A DNA stretch of 64,000 nt from Hyphomicrobiales bacterium (GCA_900469955.1 UBYX01000003.1:186001-250000); one strand, 5' to 3'; positions 27,177 to 36,085 are shown, counted from the stretch's first letter. Notes: a model not told the origin generated them from the letters alone. Numbers and translations: made by a program.

Positions 27177-28673
27177 ATGGATTTCGTTTCCTCGATTGTC
27201 CTGGGCCTCCAGGCCGCAGCTAGCATCGACAATCTCATCTATTGCCTTCTCGGCGTGACACTCGGGACGGCGATCGGCGTCCTGCCGGGGGTAGGTCCCA
27301 TCATCACGATCTCGCTACTCCTACCGCTGACATTTGGCCTGCCGCCGGAAGGATCGGTAATCCTGCTCGCCGGCATCTATTATGGCGCCGCCTATGGCGG
27401 ATCGACCACTTCGATCCTTCTCAATCTTCCCGGCGAGGCCTCCTCGGCAGTCACCTGCCTCGACGGCTACCAGATGGCGCGGCAAGGTCGCGCGGGTTCG
27501 GCGCTTGCAATCGCAGCGCTCGGCTCTTTCTTTGCCGGCACCGTCGGCACGCTGCTGATCGCGATGGCCGCACCAGCCATGGCTTCGGTTGCCGCGAAAT
27601 TCGGTTCGGCCGAATATGCCGCGCTCGTCTTCTGCGCGCTCATCGCCACGGCCTCGATCGCCAAGGGTGGCTTCATCAAGGGCATCGGCTCGGCCGTACT
27701 CGGCATCCTTCTAGGTTTGGCCGGAGCCGACGTTGCATCCGGCGTCTTCCGCTTCACCTTCGGGATCGCCGAACTGCGTGACGGCATCGATTTCGCGGTA
27801 CTGGCCGTCGGCCTCTTCGCGGTCTCGGAAATCATCACCACGATCGGCAGCACGGCGACGCCGGAACTCGTCACCTCGAAGGTCGGCCGGCTGTGGCCCA
27901 ACCGCGACGAATTCCGCCAGGCGTGGCCCGCCGTGCTGCGCGGCACCGCGCTCGGCTCCTTCCTCGGCATGCTGCCGGGCGCCGGCCTGGCGATGAGTTC
28001 CTTCTCCGCCTATATGATCGAAAAGAGTATCTCGAAGACCCCCGCCAAGTTCGGAGCCGGCGCCGTCGAAGGCGTCGCGGCGCCGGAATCGGCCAACAAT
28101 GCCGCCTCGCAGACGGCATTCATCCCGACCCTAATGCTTGGCGTGCCCGGCAGCCCCGTCATGGCGCTCTTCCTCGGCGCGCTGCTGATCCAGGGCGTCA
28201 ATCCGGGCCCAAGCATGATCACCAACAATCCGCAGCTCTTCTGGGGCCTCGTGGGCTCGATGTGGATCGGCAACCTGATGCTCGTCATCCTCAACCTGCC
28301 TTTGATCGGCCTGTGGGTGAAGCTGCTAACGGTGCCTTATCACTGGCTCTATCTCTTCGTGCTCGCCTTCGCCTGTGTCGGGGTCTATTCGATCGGCTTT
28401 TCGTCGCTGCAGATCATGACGCTCGTTATCTTCGGCACCGTCGGCTATCTTCTGAAGCGGGCCGACTGCAGCCTCGCCATGTTCATCCTCGGCTTCGTGC
28501 TCGGGCCGATGTTCGAAGAGAATTTCCGGCGCGCCCTGTCGCTCTCTAGGGGCGATCCGATGACCTTCATCAACCGCCCGATCAGCCTGACATTCGTCAT
28601 CCTCGGCATTGCGGTGCTGCTCGCGGCCACCACGTCCTTCGTGCGTCGCGGCGCCCAGGAAGCGGCGGACTGA
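27177..28673 (+). CDS. tctA: Tripartite tricarboxylate transporter, large membrane subunit TctA (second system)
   Basis: 498 residues with many membrane helices and TctA hallmarks: GVLPGVGPIITISLLLP, YGGSTTSILLNLPGEASS, a second GMLPGAGLAMSS, and ESANNAASQTAFIPTLMLGVPG. It is the permease of the second TTT system. Open reading continues 7 codons upstream to a TTG inside tctB, and a GTG lies directly before the chosen ATG; the exact start is therefore uncertain by a few residues. It converges on the PrpD gene across a strong hairpin. Confidence 0.95.
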   Translation: MDFVSSIVLGLQAAASIDNLIYCLLGVTLGTAIGVLPGVGPIITISLLLPLTFGLPPEGSVILLAGIYYGAAYGGSTTSILLNLPGEASSAVTCLDGYQMARQGRAGSALAIAALGSFFAGTVGTLLIAMAAPAMASVAAKFGSAEYAALVFCALIATASIAKGGFIKGIGSAVLGILLGLAGADVASGVFRFTFGIAELRDGIDFAVLAVGLFAVSEIITTIGSTATPELVTSKVGRLWPNRDEFRQAWPAVLRGTALGSFLGMLPGAGLAMSSFSAYMIEKSISKTPAKFGAGAVEGVAAPESANNAASQTAFIPTLMLGVPGSPVMALFLGALLIQGVNPGPSMITNNPQLFWGLVGSMWIGNLMLVILNLPLIGLWVKLLTVPYHWLYLFVLAFACVGVYSIGFSSLQIMTLVIFGTVGYLLKRADCSLAMFILGFVLGPMFEENFRRALSLSRGDPMTFINRPISLTFVILGIAVLLAATTSFVRRGAQEAAD

Positions 28674-28707
28674 GAACCACCTGCGGAACGATCGCTCCCA
28701 AGGAGAA

Positions 28708-28739
28708 ACCGCCGGGGCATCGAAGGATGCCCCGGCGGT
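28708..28739. terminator. Shared bidirectional terminator between tctA and prpD-like gene
   Basis: A perfect 14-bp stem (28708-28721 with 28726-28739) with a GAAG loop lies between two convergent genes. It is followed by GTGTTTCT on plus and by TTTCTCCTT on minus, so it can serve both directions. Confidence 0.75.
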
Positions 28740-28774
28740 GTGTTTCTGGACAGACGGGAGAAGCGCGGAAGCCG

Positions 28775-30178
28775 CTAGCGACGCAACGCCGCAAACAGCG
28801 AGCCGATATCCTCCGCCGTTTCCAGATTGAATAGGGCCTCGATCAGAGCCTCGCCTGCCTCATCCGAAATTGCGCTGCGAATATTGGCCCGGAATTTCTC
28901 GACATAGGCCTCTCGGGATATGGGATTGCTGCGCGTTCCGGGCATGTCCTCGATCGTGTGGCTCAGTAAGCGCCCGTCCTTCAGGCGGATCGACACCGTG
29001 GCGCGCGACCGGCTTATGTCGGCGGCCGCCACCATGTCCGGCCTGTGGAAGACCTTGTCGGCGATCGCATTGATGACCGGGTCTTTAAGGCTTGCCGGCG
29101 CATAGGAATCCTTTTCCATCCGGCCGAGCACCAGCGCCTCCGCCACCGTATGCTGCAGGCTGATGCGGCCATGCCAAGGAGTTCGCGGTCGGCGCTTTTC
29201 CTCGACCGGTTCACAGACGGTCGCAAAGGAACGGGGCATGATATCGCAATGGATGATGTCGACGTCCTCGGGCTTCACGCCATGGGTATTACGAAGCGCA
29301 ATCGTTGCTGCAATGAACGGCAGCAACGTATAGGCGCAAGGATAGATTTTGGAGGCGATATTGAGCACTTCCCACCGCTCCCCGAGCGCGTCGGTCATGG
29401 CCGAGAAGCGGAATTCTGGCCCGGATTGCACATAGCTCTTGAACCAGCCGAACTTCCCTTCGAATACCGGATAGGGGCCCGAAATACCCTGGCTGGCAAT
29501 CGCGACGGCGCGAACCGCCGCGGACGCGGCAAAACCGATATGCAGGGTCTTGGTCGACGTGCCGTCTTCGAATGAGGCGATCGAGCCGGATGAGAGGCTG
29601 GCGGCCGTTCCGATGGCGTGGACGATCTGTTCCGGCGGCAGCCGGCGCAGATGGGCAAGCCCCCAGACCGCGCCGAAGACGCCATAGACGGAACTCGGAT
29701 GAAATCCGACCTCATGCATCCTGACCGGCGAGATCATGCCGAGCCGGCACAGAAGCTCGCTGCCGAGCAGCACGGCCTCGACCAGGCTTCTACCCGAAAG
29801 GCGGGAGCGCTCGCATTCCTGCAGCACGGCCGAAAGCACCACGCCGGTCGGATGAATGTTGGATTGGATATGGGTATCGTCAAATTCAAGCACGGCGGAC
29901 ATGACGCCGTTGATGAAAGCCGCATTGGCGGCGCTGGTCGGCAGCGGATCGGTAAGGTTGAAGGCATTTCCCTGGCCACCGTCCGCGTCCGCCGAGGCGC
30001 GCCTTGCGGCGGCCACGACCTCGAGGCGGCTGGAGGCGATCATCACGCCGATGACGTCGAGAACCCGGAGCTTCGTATTCTCCACAACTTCGGTCGGGAC
30101 GTCGTCGAGCGAAAAGCCCGCTATCCATTCCGCGACGGCAGCGCTGAGGGTGGGAGCGGTGGGATGTTTGTCGAGCAT
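28775..30178 (-). CDS. MmgE/PrpD-family protein
   Basis: 467 residues of the MmgE/PrpD family: an all-helical domain with FINGVMSAVLEFDDTH (conserved Asp-Asp-Thr-His), HPTGVVLSAVLQ, GFHPSSVYGVFGA, and GKFGWFKSY, followed by the smaller domain (DIIHCDIMPRS). Known members are 2-methylcitrate dehydratase, cis-aconitate decarboxylase and an iminodisuccinate epimerase-related protein (family knowledge). With a TTT transporter next to it, a tricarboxylate such as an aconitate or methylcitrate derivative is a reasonable guess. The ATG at 30178 has AGGA 7 nt upstream; 12 more codons are open further upstream. Confidence 0.9.
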   Translation of the reverse strand: MLDKHPTAPTLSAAVAEWIAGFSLDDVPTEVVENTKLRVLDVIGVMIASSRLEVVAAARRASADADGGQGNAFNLTDPLPTSAANAAFINGVMSAVLEFDDTHIQSNIHPTGVVLSAVLQECERSRLSGRSLVEAVLLGSELLCRLGMISPVRMHEVGFHPSSVYGVFGAVWGLAHLRRLPPEQIVHAIGTAASLSSGSIASFEDGTSTKTLHIGFAASAAVRAVAIASQGISGPYPVFEGKFGWFKSYVQSGPEFRFSAMTDALGERWEVLNIASKIYPCAYTLLPFIAATIALRNTHGVKPEDVDIIHCDIMPRSFATVCEPVEEKRRPRTPWHGRISLQHTVAEALVLGRMEKDSYAPASLKDPVINAIADKVFHRPDMVAAADISRSRATVSIRLKDGRLLSHTIEDMPGTRSNPISREAYVEKFRANIRSAISDEAGEALIEALFNLETAEDIGSLFAALRR

Positions 30179-30213
30179 GGGGCAATCCTGGTTAGCATCA
30201 CGTATGAAAAGCA

Positions 30214-30238
30214 ATACGCGCCAACCGGTGGCGCGTAT
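30214..30238 (-). other. Intercistronic hairpin between tctC and prpD-like genes
   Basis: A perfect 10-bp inverted repeat, ATACGCGCCA with TGGCGCGTAT, and a 5-nt loop fill the 98-bp gap between the tctC stop and the prpD start. No T-run follows on the minus strand. The position fits an mRNA-stabilising or attenuating element behind the receptor gene. Confidence 0.5.
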
Positions 30239-30276
30239 CGATCTGGCTGGCGCTGTTCTTGAGCTGCAAGCGGCGG

Positions 30277-31254
30277 CTATTTCTTGCCGAGGTCCATGCT
30301 CTTCAGCAGTTCGCCGAAATAGGCATATTCGGCCTCAAGCTCTTGCTGCAGCTGCACGCTGGTGCGGAAGCGGGGCGAAAAGCCCGCGCGGGTCAGGGCG
30401 CCGCGGAATTCCGGGCTGTCGTTGGCATCCTTCAGGGCGCCTTCAAGCATGGCGACGAGCTCCTTCGGCGTGCCTGCGGGCGCCATGACCGCCTGCCAGC
30501 CGCCGGAGCGGACATCCTTCAGGCCCACTTCCCGGAACGTCGGCACATTGGGGAAATCGGGCAGGCGCGCCTCGCTCGGAACCGCGATTGGAACGAGCTT
30601 GCCTTCACGCGACGGAGGGATGACCATTGCATCGATGACAAATTGCACGTCGCCGGAAAGCAGCGCCTGAACAGCCTGCGATGCACCGCTATAGGGTATA
30701 TGCCGTGCATCAACACCGGCACTGCGCAGGAAGTCGACGCCCATGATATGGCCGGTCGATCCGACACCCACGGAGGCATAGTTGAGCACACCGGGATTGG
30801 ACTTCCCGTAAGTAACGAGTTCCTGATAGTTCTTCACGCCAAGTGAAGATGGCACGCTAAGCATGCGAACGGATTCGCTGACATTGGCTATGCTGACGAA
30901 ATCCTTCAGCGGGTCGAAACCGATCTTGGTCAGATGCGGTGCGATGCTGAAAATTGCACTGCCGGCGAGAAGCAGCGTCGAGCCGTCCGGCTTCGCGCGA
31001 GCCGCCTTTTCCGTTCCGATCGTGCCGCTGGCGCCACCGATATTCTCGATCACGATAGTCGTCTTGAGACGCTTGCTGAGCTCCTCGGCGATCAATCTGC
31101 CGGTAATATCGCCGCCGCCGCCCGGCGCATAGGGTACGATCATGCGCACAGTCGCGATCGGATATTGATCCGCTGCCCACGCGGCCGTCACGTTGGCAAA
31201 CAGCGCCCAAACCGCGACCACGCCATTCCTCATCCAGTTGCTGAAGCCCGCCAT
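30277..31254 (-). CDS. tctC: TctC/Bug-family substrate-binding protein (second system)
   Basis: 325 residues. A signal peptide ends near AAWAADQ (about residue 28). The mature start YPIATVRMIVPYAPGGGGDITGR has the Bug/TctC ligand loop (PYAPGGxxD), and the LLAGSAIFSIAPHL and GVGSTGHIMGVDFL regions also fit. It is a periplasmic carboxylate receptor and very likely serves TctBA at 26714-28673, although it is on the other strand with the PrpD-type gene. It appears to be the first gene of that two-gene unit. Confidence 0.93.
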   Translation of the reverse strand: MAGFSNWMRNGVVAVWALFANVTAAWAADQYPIATVRMIVPYAPGGGGDITGRLIAEELSKRLKTTIVIENIGGASGTIGTEKAARAKPDGSTLLLAGSAIFSIAPHLTKIGFDPLKDFVSIANVSESVRMLSVPSSLGVKNYQELVTYGKSNPGVLNYASVGVGSTGHIMGVDFLRSAGVDARHIPYSGASQAVQALLSGDVQFVIDAMVIPPSREGKLVPIAVPSEARLPDFPNVPTFREVGLKDVRSGGWQAVMAPAGTPKELVAMLEGALKDANDSPEFRGALTRAGFSPRFRTSVQLQQELEAEYAYFGELLKSMDLGKK

Positions 31255-32147
31255 AAATTCCTCCCCACTTCATGGCATTCCACATTCTTGCAGACTGGCA
31301 GTTACAACGAGCGAAAGCAAAAGAATGGCGCCCGCGTTCCGAGCAGCGGAATTTGAACTTGTTTCAACCGACGAAAGCGGATTCAACGGATGCTGCAGAT
31401 CGCGGCAAACACCGATATAACCGCTACGGTTCTCTTTCCTTGTCCGAAATGCTTGGGGATTACACTTGGCCTCGCCAGTGCTCGCATCAACCTGGCTGAT
31501 CCCTTCTCGTAGAGTTCGTCAGGGTTAACCCGCACGACAGATTGATGCCGGTGCTAGCTATGCTCATGAACGAATATGGATTTGCTGTGTCATTGTTCGG
31601 GAGCAGCATAGACCTGCCGAGCGCCAAAGCGAGGCAGCGGGCCGCTTCCAAAATAAACGGACATCAGCTGAGTATATTCCTCCAGCGTCGCAGGTTTGAC
31701 GACGCAGGTGCCGAAAGCGTTCCGATCTCGCTGATGTTGTGAACGACGGCGACCTCCTCGAGAATGACGCCGAGCATCCGGCGCAAACATCCTGCGCATC
31801 CTGACAAGATACTGCTCCTCTGATGTCGATCGGTGAAGCCTGGCCTGCATTTTAGCGTCGGCCCCTGCCGGATATCGAATCCTGTCGCTCCCGTCCATCG
31901 CAACTGCAAAGGCAGCTTCGGCAACCTCCTTCGGTGCAGAATACGGCCGGGTAATTCGGCCTCTTGACCGAAAGTTGAATTTCGTGGGATTCCGCTGTTT
32001 GCCGAAAGGAACTCGCGCAATTTCCATAGGATGACGGTTACAAGAACCCGCGAGCAAGCCGGGCCCGCATTTGAACCCGCTCAAAATGTCATCCATATGC
32101 AGTGGAGACATTCCCGCTATAACGATCTCCTGGACCGGAATAGGAAT
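31255..32147. other. Long intergenic region with one decayed SDR fragment
   Basis: Almost 900 bp separate the tctC start from the XRE-cupin regulator start. It must contain both divergent promoters. Apart from the SDR-like fragment at 31785-31940 on minus, no gene is supported; a 321-codon minus frame here runs antisense through the regulator and is not credible as a whole. Confidence 0.5.
31785..31940 (-). pseudogene. C-terminal fragment of a short-chain dehydrogenase
   Basis: Within a longer frame, about 52 residues read like the C-terminus of an SDR group: APKEVAEAAFAVAMDGSDR, then IRYPAGADAKMQAR and TSEEQYLVRMRRMF. Many SDRs end with a P-x-x-VAE-x-I/A-x-x-A-x-x-DG-x-D-x-L/I-R-Y stretch like this. 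No Rossmann half, start or matching stop is present, so it is a remnant. The assignment is by recall of the pattern and needs an alignment. Confidence 0.4.
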
Positions 32148-32735
32148 ATGGACAAAAAATTCGATATCGGTGCGCGGCTCAATGCCATGCGTCTGACTGC
32201 AGGTCTTTCTCAGCGGCAGCTCGCCGAGCGGGCGGGTGTACCACATGCGCAGATATCCAATGTCGAGACAAACAAGGTCAGCCCCTCGGTCGCCACACTT
32301 CGAAAGATCTTGAGTGGCCTTGGCGTAGGCATGGGGGACTTCTTCGAGCCAGAGCGCAGCCCACCCAAAGGGCCGTTTTTCTCCGCTCACGAACTCATTG
32401 ATTTGACGTCTCAGATCGCTGCCTCTCCGATTTCCGGAGGTGAGAATGGGACGCTTGTCTTCCGCCAGATCGGCGACGCGCGCGCTCACAATCTGCAAAT
32501 TCTGCACGAGGTTTACGAACCCAGCGCGGACACCGGCGATACACGTCTTCAACATGCCTCATCAGAGGGCGGCTACGTCGTTGAAGGCGAACTGGAGGTC
32601 ACGGTCGGAGACCAAGTCCGCATTCTAAAAGCCGGCGAGGCTTATCTCTTCGACAGCCGTACGCCACATCGGTTTCGCAATCTTTCCGAAAACAGAACGA
32701 TAGTCATCTCTGCCTGCTCCCCGCCCTACCTCTAA
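32148..32735 (+). CDS. XRE-family regulator with C-terminal cupin (PuuR-like)
   Basis: 195 residues. An N-terminal helix-turn-helix (about 5-60) contains RLNAMRLTAGLSQRQLAERAG and QISNVETNKVSPSVATLRKIL. The C-terminal half (about 115-190) is a cupin barrel with EGGYVVEGELEVTVGDQVR, LKAGEAYLFDS and TPHRFRN. This architecture matches PuuR, the repressor of putrescine catabolism, and many similar regulators. The gene lies directly upstream of a GabT-like aminotransferase with a perfect palindrome between them, so it very probably regulates that gene. The upstream frame adds 39 residues that do not belong to the domain. Confidence 0.9.
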   Translation: MDKKFDIGARLNAMRLTAGLSQRQLAERAGVPHAQISNVETNKVSPSVATLRKILSGLGVGMGDFFEPERSPPKGPFFSAHELIDLTSQIAASPISGGENGTLVFRQIGDARAHNLQILHEVYEPSADTGDTRLQHASSEGGYVVEGELEVTVGDQVRILKAGEAYLFDSRTPHRFRNLSENRTIVISACSPPYL

Positions 32736-32749
32736 GTGCCAATCTCCTA

Positions 32750-32769
32750 TTGCTCAATATATTGAGCAA
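32750..32769. promoter_or_regulatory. Perfect 20-bp palindrome, probable operator of the XRE-cupin regulator
   Basis: TTGCTCAATATATTGAGCAA is a perfect 20-bp palindrome placed 15 bp after the regulator stop and 38 bp before the aminotransferase ATG. Its position and symmetry fit binding by a dimeric helix-turn-helix protein, and the adjacent XRE-cupin protein is the obvious candidate. Confidence 0.7.
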
Positions 32770-32807
32770 CGCTATAGGTGAGTCATCAACATCAGGGAGT
32801 TTTGCAA

Positions 32808-34115
32808 ATGACGGTTTCCAGCCTTCTGCATTCGCGCCAACGGGCTGCCGTCGCGGGCGGCGTAGGCACGCGGACTATTTTTGCGCAACAGGCGTTGAAC
32901 GCCGAACTCTGGGATGTGGATGGAAAGCGGTTCATCGATTTTGCCGCGGGCATTGCGGTCAACAATACCGGCCATCGCAATCCAGTGGTCATGAGCGCGG
33001 TCGCAGAACAGGCCGAACGCTTTACTCATACCTGCTTCCACGTCGCACCTTACGAAGGTTACGTAAAACTCGCCGAACGGTTGAACGCACTTGCGCCAAC
33101 GGGAACGGAAAACCGTACTATGCTAGTGACAACTGGCGCCGAAGCGGTCGAGAACGCCGTGAAGATCGCCCGTGCCTATACGGGCCGCGCCGGGATCGTT
33201 GCCTTTTCGGGAGCCTTCCACGGACGCACGATGCTCGGCATGGCACTAACCGGCAAGGTCATGCCTTACAAGAAGAATTTCGGCCCTTTCCCGGCTGACA
33301 TCTATCACGCGCCCTTTCCGAACTCCTATCTCGGCATTTCGACTGAGGATGCAATCGCAGGCCTGGAGAGGCTGTTCTCAGCCGATGTCGATCCCGAACG
33401 GATCGCAGCCTTCATTGTCGAGCCAGTACAGGGCGAAGGCGGTTTCAACGTCGCGCCGAAAGAGTTTCTTGTCTGCCTGCGCGAGATCGCCAACAGGCAC
33501 GGCATTGTCCTGATTGCCGACGAAGTGCAGGCCGGTATGGCGCGTACCGGGAAAATGTTCGGCTTCGAGCATGCCGCGGTCATGCCCGACCTTGTTACCA
33601 TGGCAAAGGGTCTGGCGGGCGGCTTTCCACTTTCCGCCGTCACCGGCAAGGCCGAGATCATGAATTCGGCCCATCCGGGCGGCTTGGGCGGTACCTATGC
33701 CGGTAATCCGCTGAGCGTCGCCGCGGCTAATGCGGTGCTCGACGTCATCGAGAGCGACAAGCTTTGCGATCGCGCCGCTGAGGTGGGCCGGCGGATAACC
33801 GAACGTCTGAACGCGATCGCCTCGCGCCAAGGCATGGAGAACATCGGTGAAGTCCGCGGCCTCGGCGCCATGGTAGCGTTCGAACTGGTAAAAGATCGGC
33901 AATCGAAGGCGGCCGCGCCGCAGATCATGAACAGGATCGTTGCCGAAGCGGAAGAGCGCGGCCTCATCCTTCTTTCTTGCGGAACACGCCTCAATGTGAT
34001 CCGTTTGCTGCCGCCGCTTACTATCGAGTGGGAAATTCTGGAGGAGGGGCTGGACATTCTCGAGGCTTCGATCGAGGCCGGCTGTTCTTCCTCCACTGCC
34101 TCGCCAGCGGCATAA
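32808..34115 (+). CDS. 4-aminobutyrate-type aminotransferase (class III)
   Basis: 435 residues of the GabT group. Motifs: TTGAEAVENAVKIAR, the SGAFHGRT loop, EPVQGEGGF, the PLP-ring Asp in IADEVQAG (D238), and the Schiff-base Lys in MAKGLAGGFPLSAVTG (K267). It should transfer an omega-amino group (GABA, 5-aminovalerate or similar) to 2-oxoglutarate. GGGAG lies 8 nt before the ATG at 32808; a frame starting ten codons upstream lacks this. It follows the probable operator and precedes a TPP enzyme by 35 bp. I do not assign gabT itself because paralogues with other amine substrates are common. Confidence 0.9.
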   Translation: MTVSSLLHSRQRAAVAGGVGTRTIFAQQALNAELWDVDGKRFIDFAAGIAVNNTGHRNPVVMSAVAEQAERFTHTCFHVAPYEGYVKLAERLNALAPTGTENRTMLVTTGAEAVENAVKIARAYTGRAGIVAFSGAFHGRTMLGMALTGKVMPYKKNFGPFPADIYHAPFPNSYLGISTEDAIAGLERLFSADVDPERIAAFIVEPVQGEGGFNVAPKEFLVCLREIANRHGIVLIADEVQAGMARTGKMFGFEHAAVMPDLVTMAKGLAGGFPLSAVTGKAEIMNSAHPGGLGGTYAGNPLSVAAANAVLDVIESDKLCDRAAEVGRRITERLNAIASRQGMENIGEVRGLGAMVAFELVKDRQSKAAAPQIMNRIVAEAEERGLILLSCGTRLNVIRLLPPLTIEWEILEEGLDILEASIEAGCSSSTASPAA

Positions 34116-34150
34116 GAGCCGCAGTCCATCAAATCAGCAAAGGAAATGCC

Positions 34151-35704
34151 ATGAATGGCGCCGATATGCTCTGTGACGTCCTGCTGGTGAACGGCGTCGA
34201 TGTCTGCTTCGCCAATCCCGGCACCTCCGAAATGCATTTCGTTGCGGCACTCGACCGTAAACCTGAAATGCGCTGCGTTCTTGGCCTTTCGGAAGGTGTC
34301 GTGACTGGAGCTGCAGATGGGTATAGCCGCATGGCAGATAAGCCGGCCGCTACGCTTCTCCATCTCGGCCCGGGCCTCGCAAACGGTTTGGCAAACCTGC
34401 ACAATGCCCGCCGCGCCCGCACGCCGATCCTCAACGTTGTGGGCGATCATGCTTCCCATCATCTACAATATGATGCCCCACTGACGAGCGACATAGAAAG
34501 CCTTGCCCGTCCGATGTCGCATTGGGTTGGGCGGGCGGCGGGCGCAAGCGATATCCGTCGTTGCACCGAGGAAGGTCTATCTGCTTCGATTGCCCGGCGC
34601 GGCGTTTCGACCATGATCCTGCCGGCGGATGCAGCCTGGGGGGAGGTCTCGCCCCAGGCGCTTTCGCCGGTGGCTGTCCCTGCTCCTCCGACCGTTGATG
34701 CCGCAGCGTTGAAGGCGTCTATCCAAGCGCTTCGGAGCAGCAAGCGCGCTGTCATCATTCTTGCCGGCCGGGCCTTGCGTGAGAAGCCGGTCGAAACCGC
34801 CGGCCGGATTGCCGCAGCAACCGGCGCAGCCGTTTTTTCCACGTCGTCGGCGAGAAGCACTCGCGGTGCTGGCCGCGCTATGATCCGGCCAATACCTTAC
34901 AATATCGAGTTGGCGATCGAGGTCCTTAAGGAATTCGAGGTGGCAATCTGCATCGGTGGGCCGCGACCCGTGACCTTCTTTGCTTATCCCGGGAAGCCGA
35001 GCACGACGCTGCCGTCGCAATGCGAGGTGATCCAACTCGCCGAACATGAGCACGATCTTACCGATGTACTGGAACAACTTTCCGACGATCTCGGCATCAA
35101 GCGGAATGCGGATTTTACCCGCAACCCATTTCGTCAGTACGAAATCCAGGTGCCGACGGGGGAACTCACGGCGGATGCGGCTAGCCTGGCAATCGCCCGC
35201 TATCTACCGGAAAATGCCATTGTCATTGACGAGGCCCTAACGTCGATCGGACAGCATTCTGCCTTGGCGCCGGGCCTCCACCCCCACGATCACCTGCCGA
35301 TCACCGGTGGTTCGATCGGTATCGGCATCCCTCTCGCTGCCGGCGCGGCGATCGGGGCACCAGAGCGCAAGGTGGTGGCGATGCAGGCGGACGGCAGCGG
35401 GATGTACACGGTTCAGGGTCTGTGGACCCAGGCCCGCGAACAACTTGATGTCGTTACGATCATCTTCGCCAACCACGCCTATCGGATCCTGCAGGGGGAG
35501 ATGACGAATGTTGGTGTCAATTCTTATGGCACGAACGCCCGCAAGATGCTCGACCTCGACAAGCCGAAGCTCGATTGGTGCTCGCTTGCCAAGGGGCTCG
35601 GCGTTGCATCCGGTCGCGCGAAGACGGTGGAGGAATTCGTCAAGCTCTATACCGGCGCGCTCGGTCAAAAGGGTCCGTTCCTGATCGAGGCCACAATCGT
35701 CTGA
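34151..35704 (+). CDS. Thiamine-diphosphate enzyme, acetolactate synthase/benzoylformate decarboxylase-like
   Basis: 517 residues with the three-domain TPP fold. The N-terminal part has ANPGTSEMHFVAALD and the catalytic Glu in LGLSEGVV (E48); the C-terminal part has the cofactor motif starting ADGSGMYTVQGLW and ending near FANHAYRIL. The usual GDG and NN are read as ADG and NH, as in a branch of proteobacterial proteins annotated as acetolactate synthase large subunit. The residues fit a 2-oxo acid decarboxylase or carboligase; the substrate is unknown. AGGA lies 6 nt before the ATG. Its stop codon abuts the stop of the RidA gene on the other strand. Confidence 0.88.
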   Translation: MNGADMLCDVLLVNGVDVCFANPGTSEMHFVAALDRKPEMRCVLGLSEGVVTGAADGYSRMADKPAATLLHLGPGLANGLANLHNARRARTPILNVVGDHASHHLQYDAPLTSDIESLARPMSHWVGRAAGASDIRRCTEEGLSASIARRGVSTMILPADAAWGEVSPQALSPVAVPAPPTVDAAALKASIQALRSSKRAVIILAGRALREKPVETAGRIAAATGAAVFSTSSARSTRGAGRAMIRPIPYNIELAIEVLKEFEVAICIGGPRPVTFFAYPGKPSTTLPSQCEVIQLAEHEHDLTDVLEQLSDDLGIKRNADFTRNPFRQYEIQVPTGELTADAASLAIARYLPENAIVIDEALTSIGQHSALAPGLHPHDHLPITGGSIGIGIPLAAGAAIGAPERKVVAMQADGSGMYTVQGLWTQAREQLDVVTIIFANHAYRILQGEMTNVGVNSYGTNARKMLDLDKPKLDWCSLAKGLGVASGRAKTVEEFVKLYTGALGQKGPFLIEATIV

Positions 35705-36085
35705 TCAGGCCGCGTTGACCGCACAAACCATGATCATCTCGACCTTCAGGTCAGAGCTTGCAAGGCGCGCTTGGAAACAAGCGCGTGCTGGCGGAGCGAC
35801 ATCTGCAATCCAGTCATCCCAGACCTCATTCATCGCGGCGTAGTCATCCATGTTTGCCAGAATGATAGCACAGAACACCAACCCTTTCCTTGAAGCTCCG
35901 ATTTCGGCGAGCCGCGCATCGGCCTTGGCGAGTAACTGTCGGGTCTGGTCGACGGTGGTGAGCGACCCGTCATAAGGCGCCTGCGGCGTACAGGCGAAAT
36001 AGCCGGTCCCTTGGTGAACGACGGCGAGGCTGCCTCGCTTGCCCACGCCAAAACGCTCGATGATGGAGGAGAGGTCTGCTGTCAC
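35705..36085 (-). CDS. RidA/YjgF-family protein
   Basis: 126 residues, the usual size. Family features include GYFACTPQAPYDG, QTRQLLAKADARLAEIG, and the conserved Arg region PPARACFQARLASSDLKVEM. RidA proteins hydrolyse reactive enamine/imine intermediates formed by PLP enzymes or dehydro-amino acids to oxo acids and ammonia (family knowledge). It starts at GTG, 15 bp after the ATPase gene, and is the last gene of the minus-strand operon. With the upstream M19 dipeptidase it may deal with an unstable released amino acid. Confidence 0.88.
   Translation of the reverse strand: MTADLSSIIERFGVGKRGSLAVVHQGTGYFACTPQAPYDGSLTTVDQTRQLLAKADARLAEIGASRKGLVFCAIILANMDDYAAMNEVWDDWIADVAPPARACFQARLASSDLKVEMIMVCAVNAA

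Noticed and set aside
31590..32555. 321-codon minus-strand open frame
   Set aside because: Half of it is antisense to the well-supported XRE-cupin gene. Only a short internal stretch has SDR-like character; that part is reported as a fragment.
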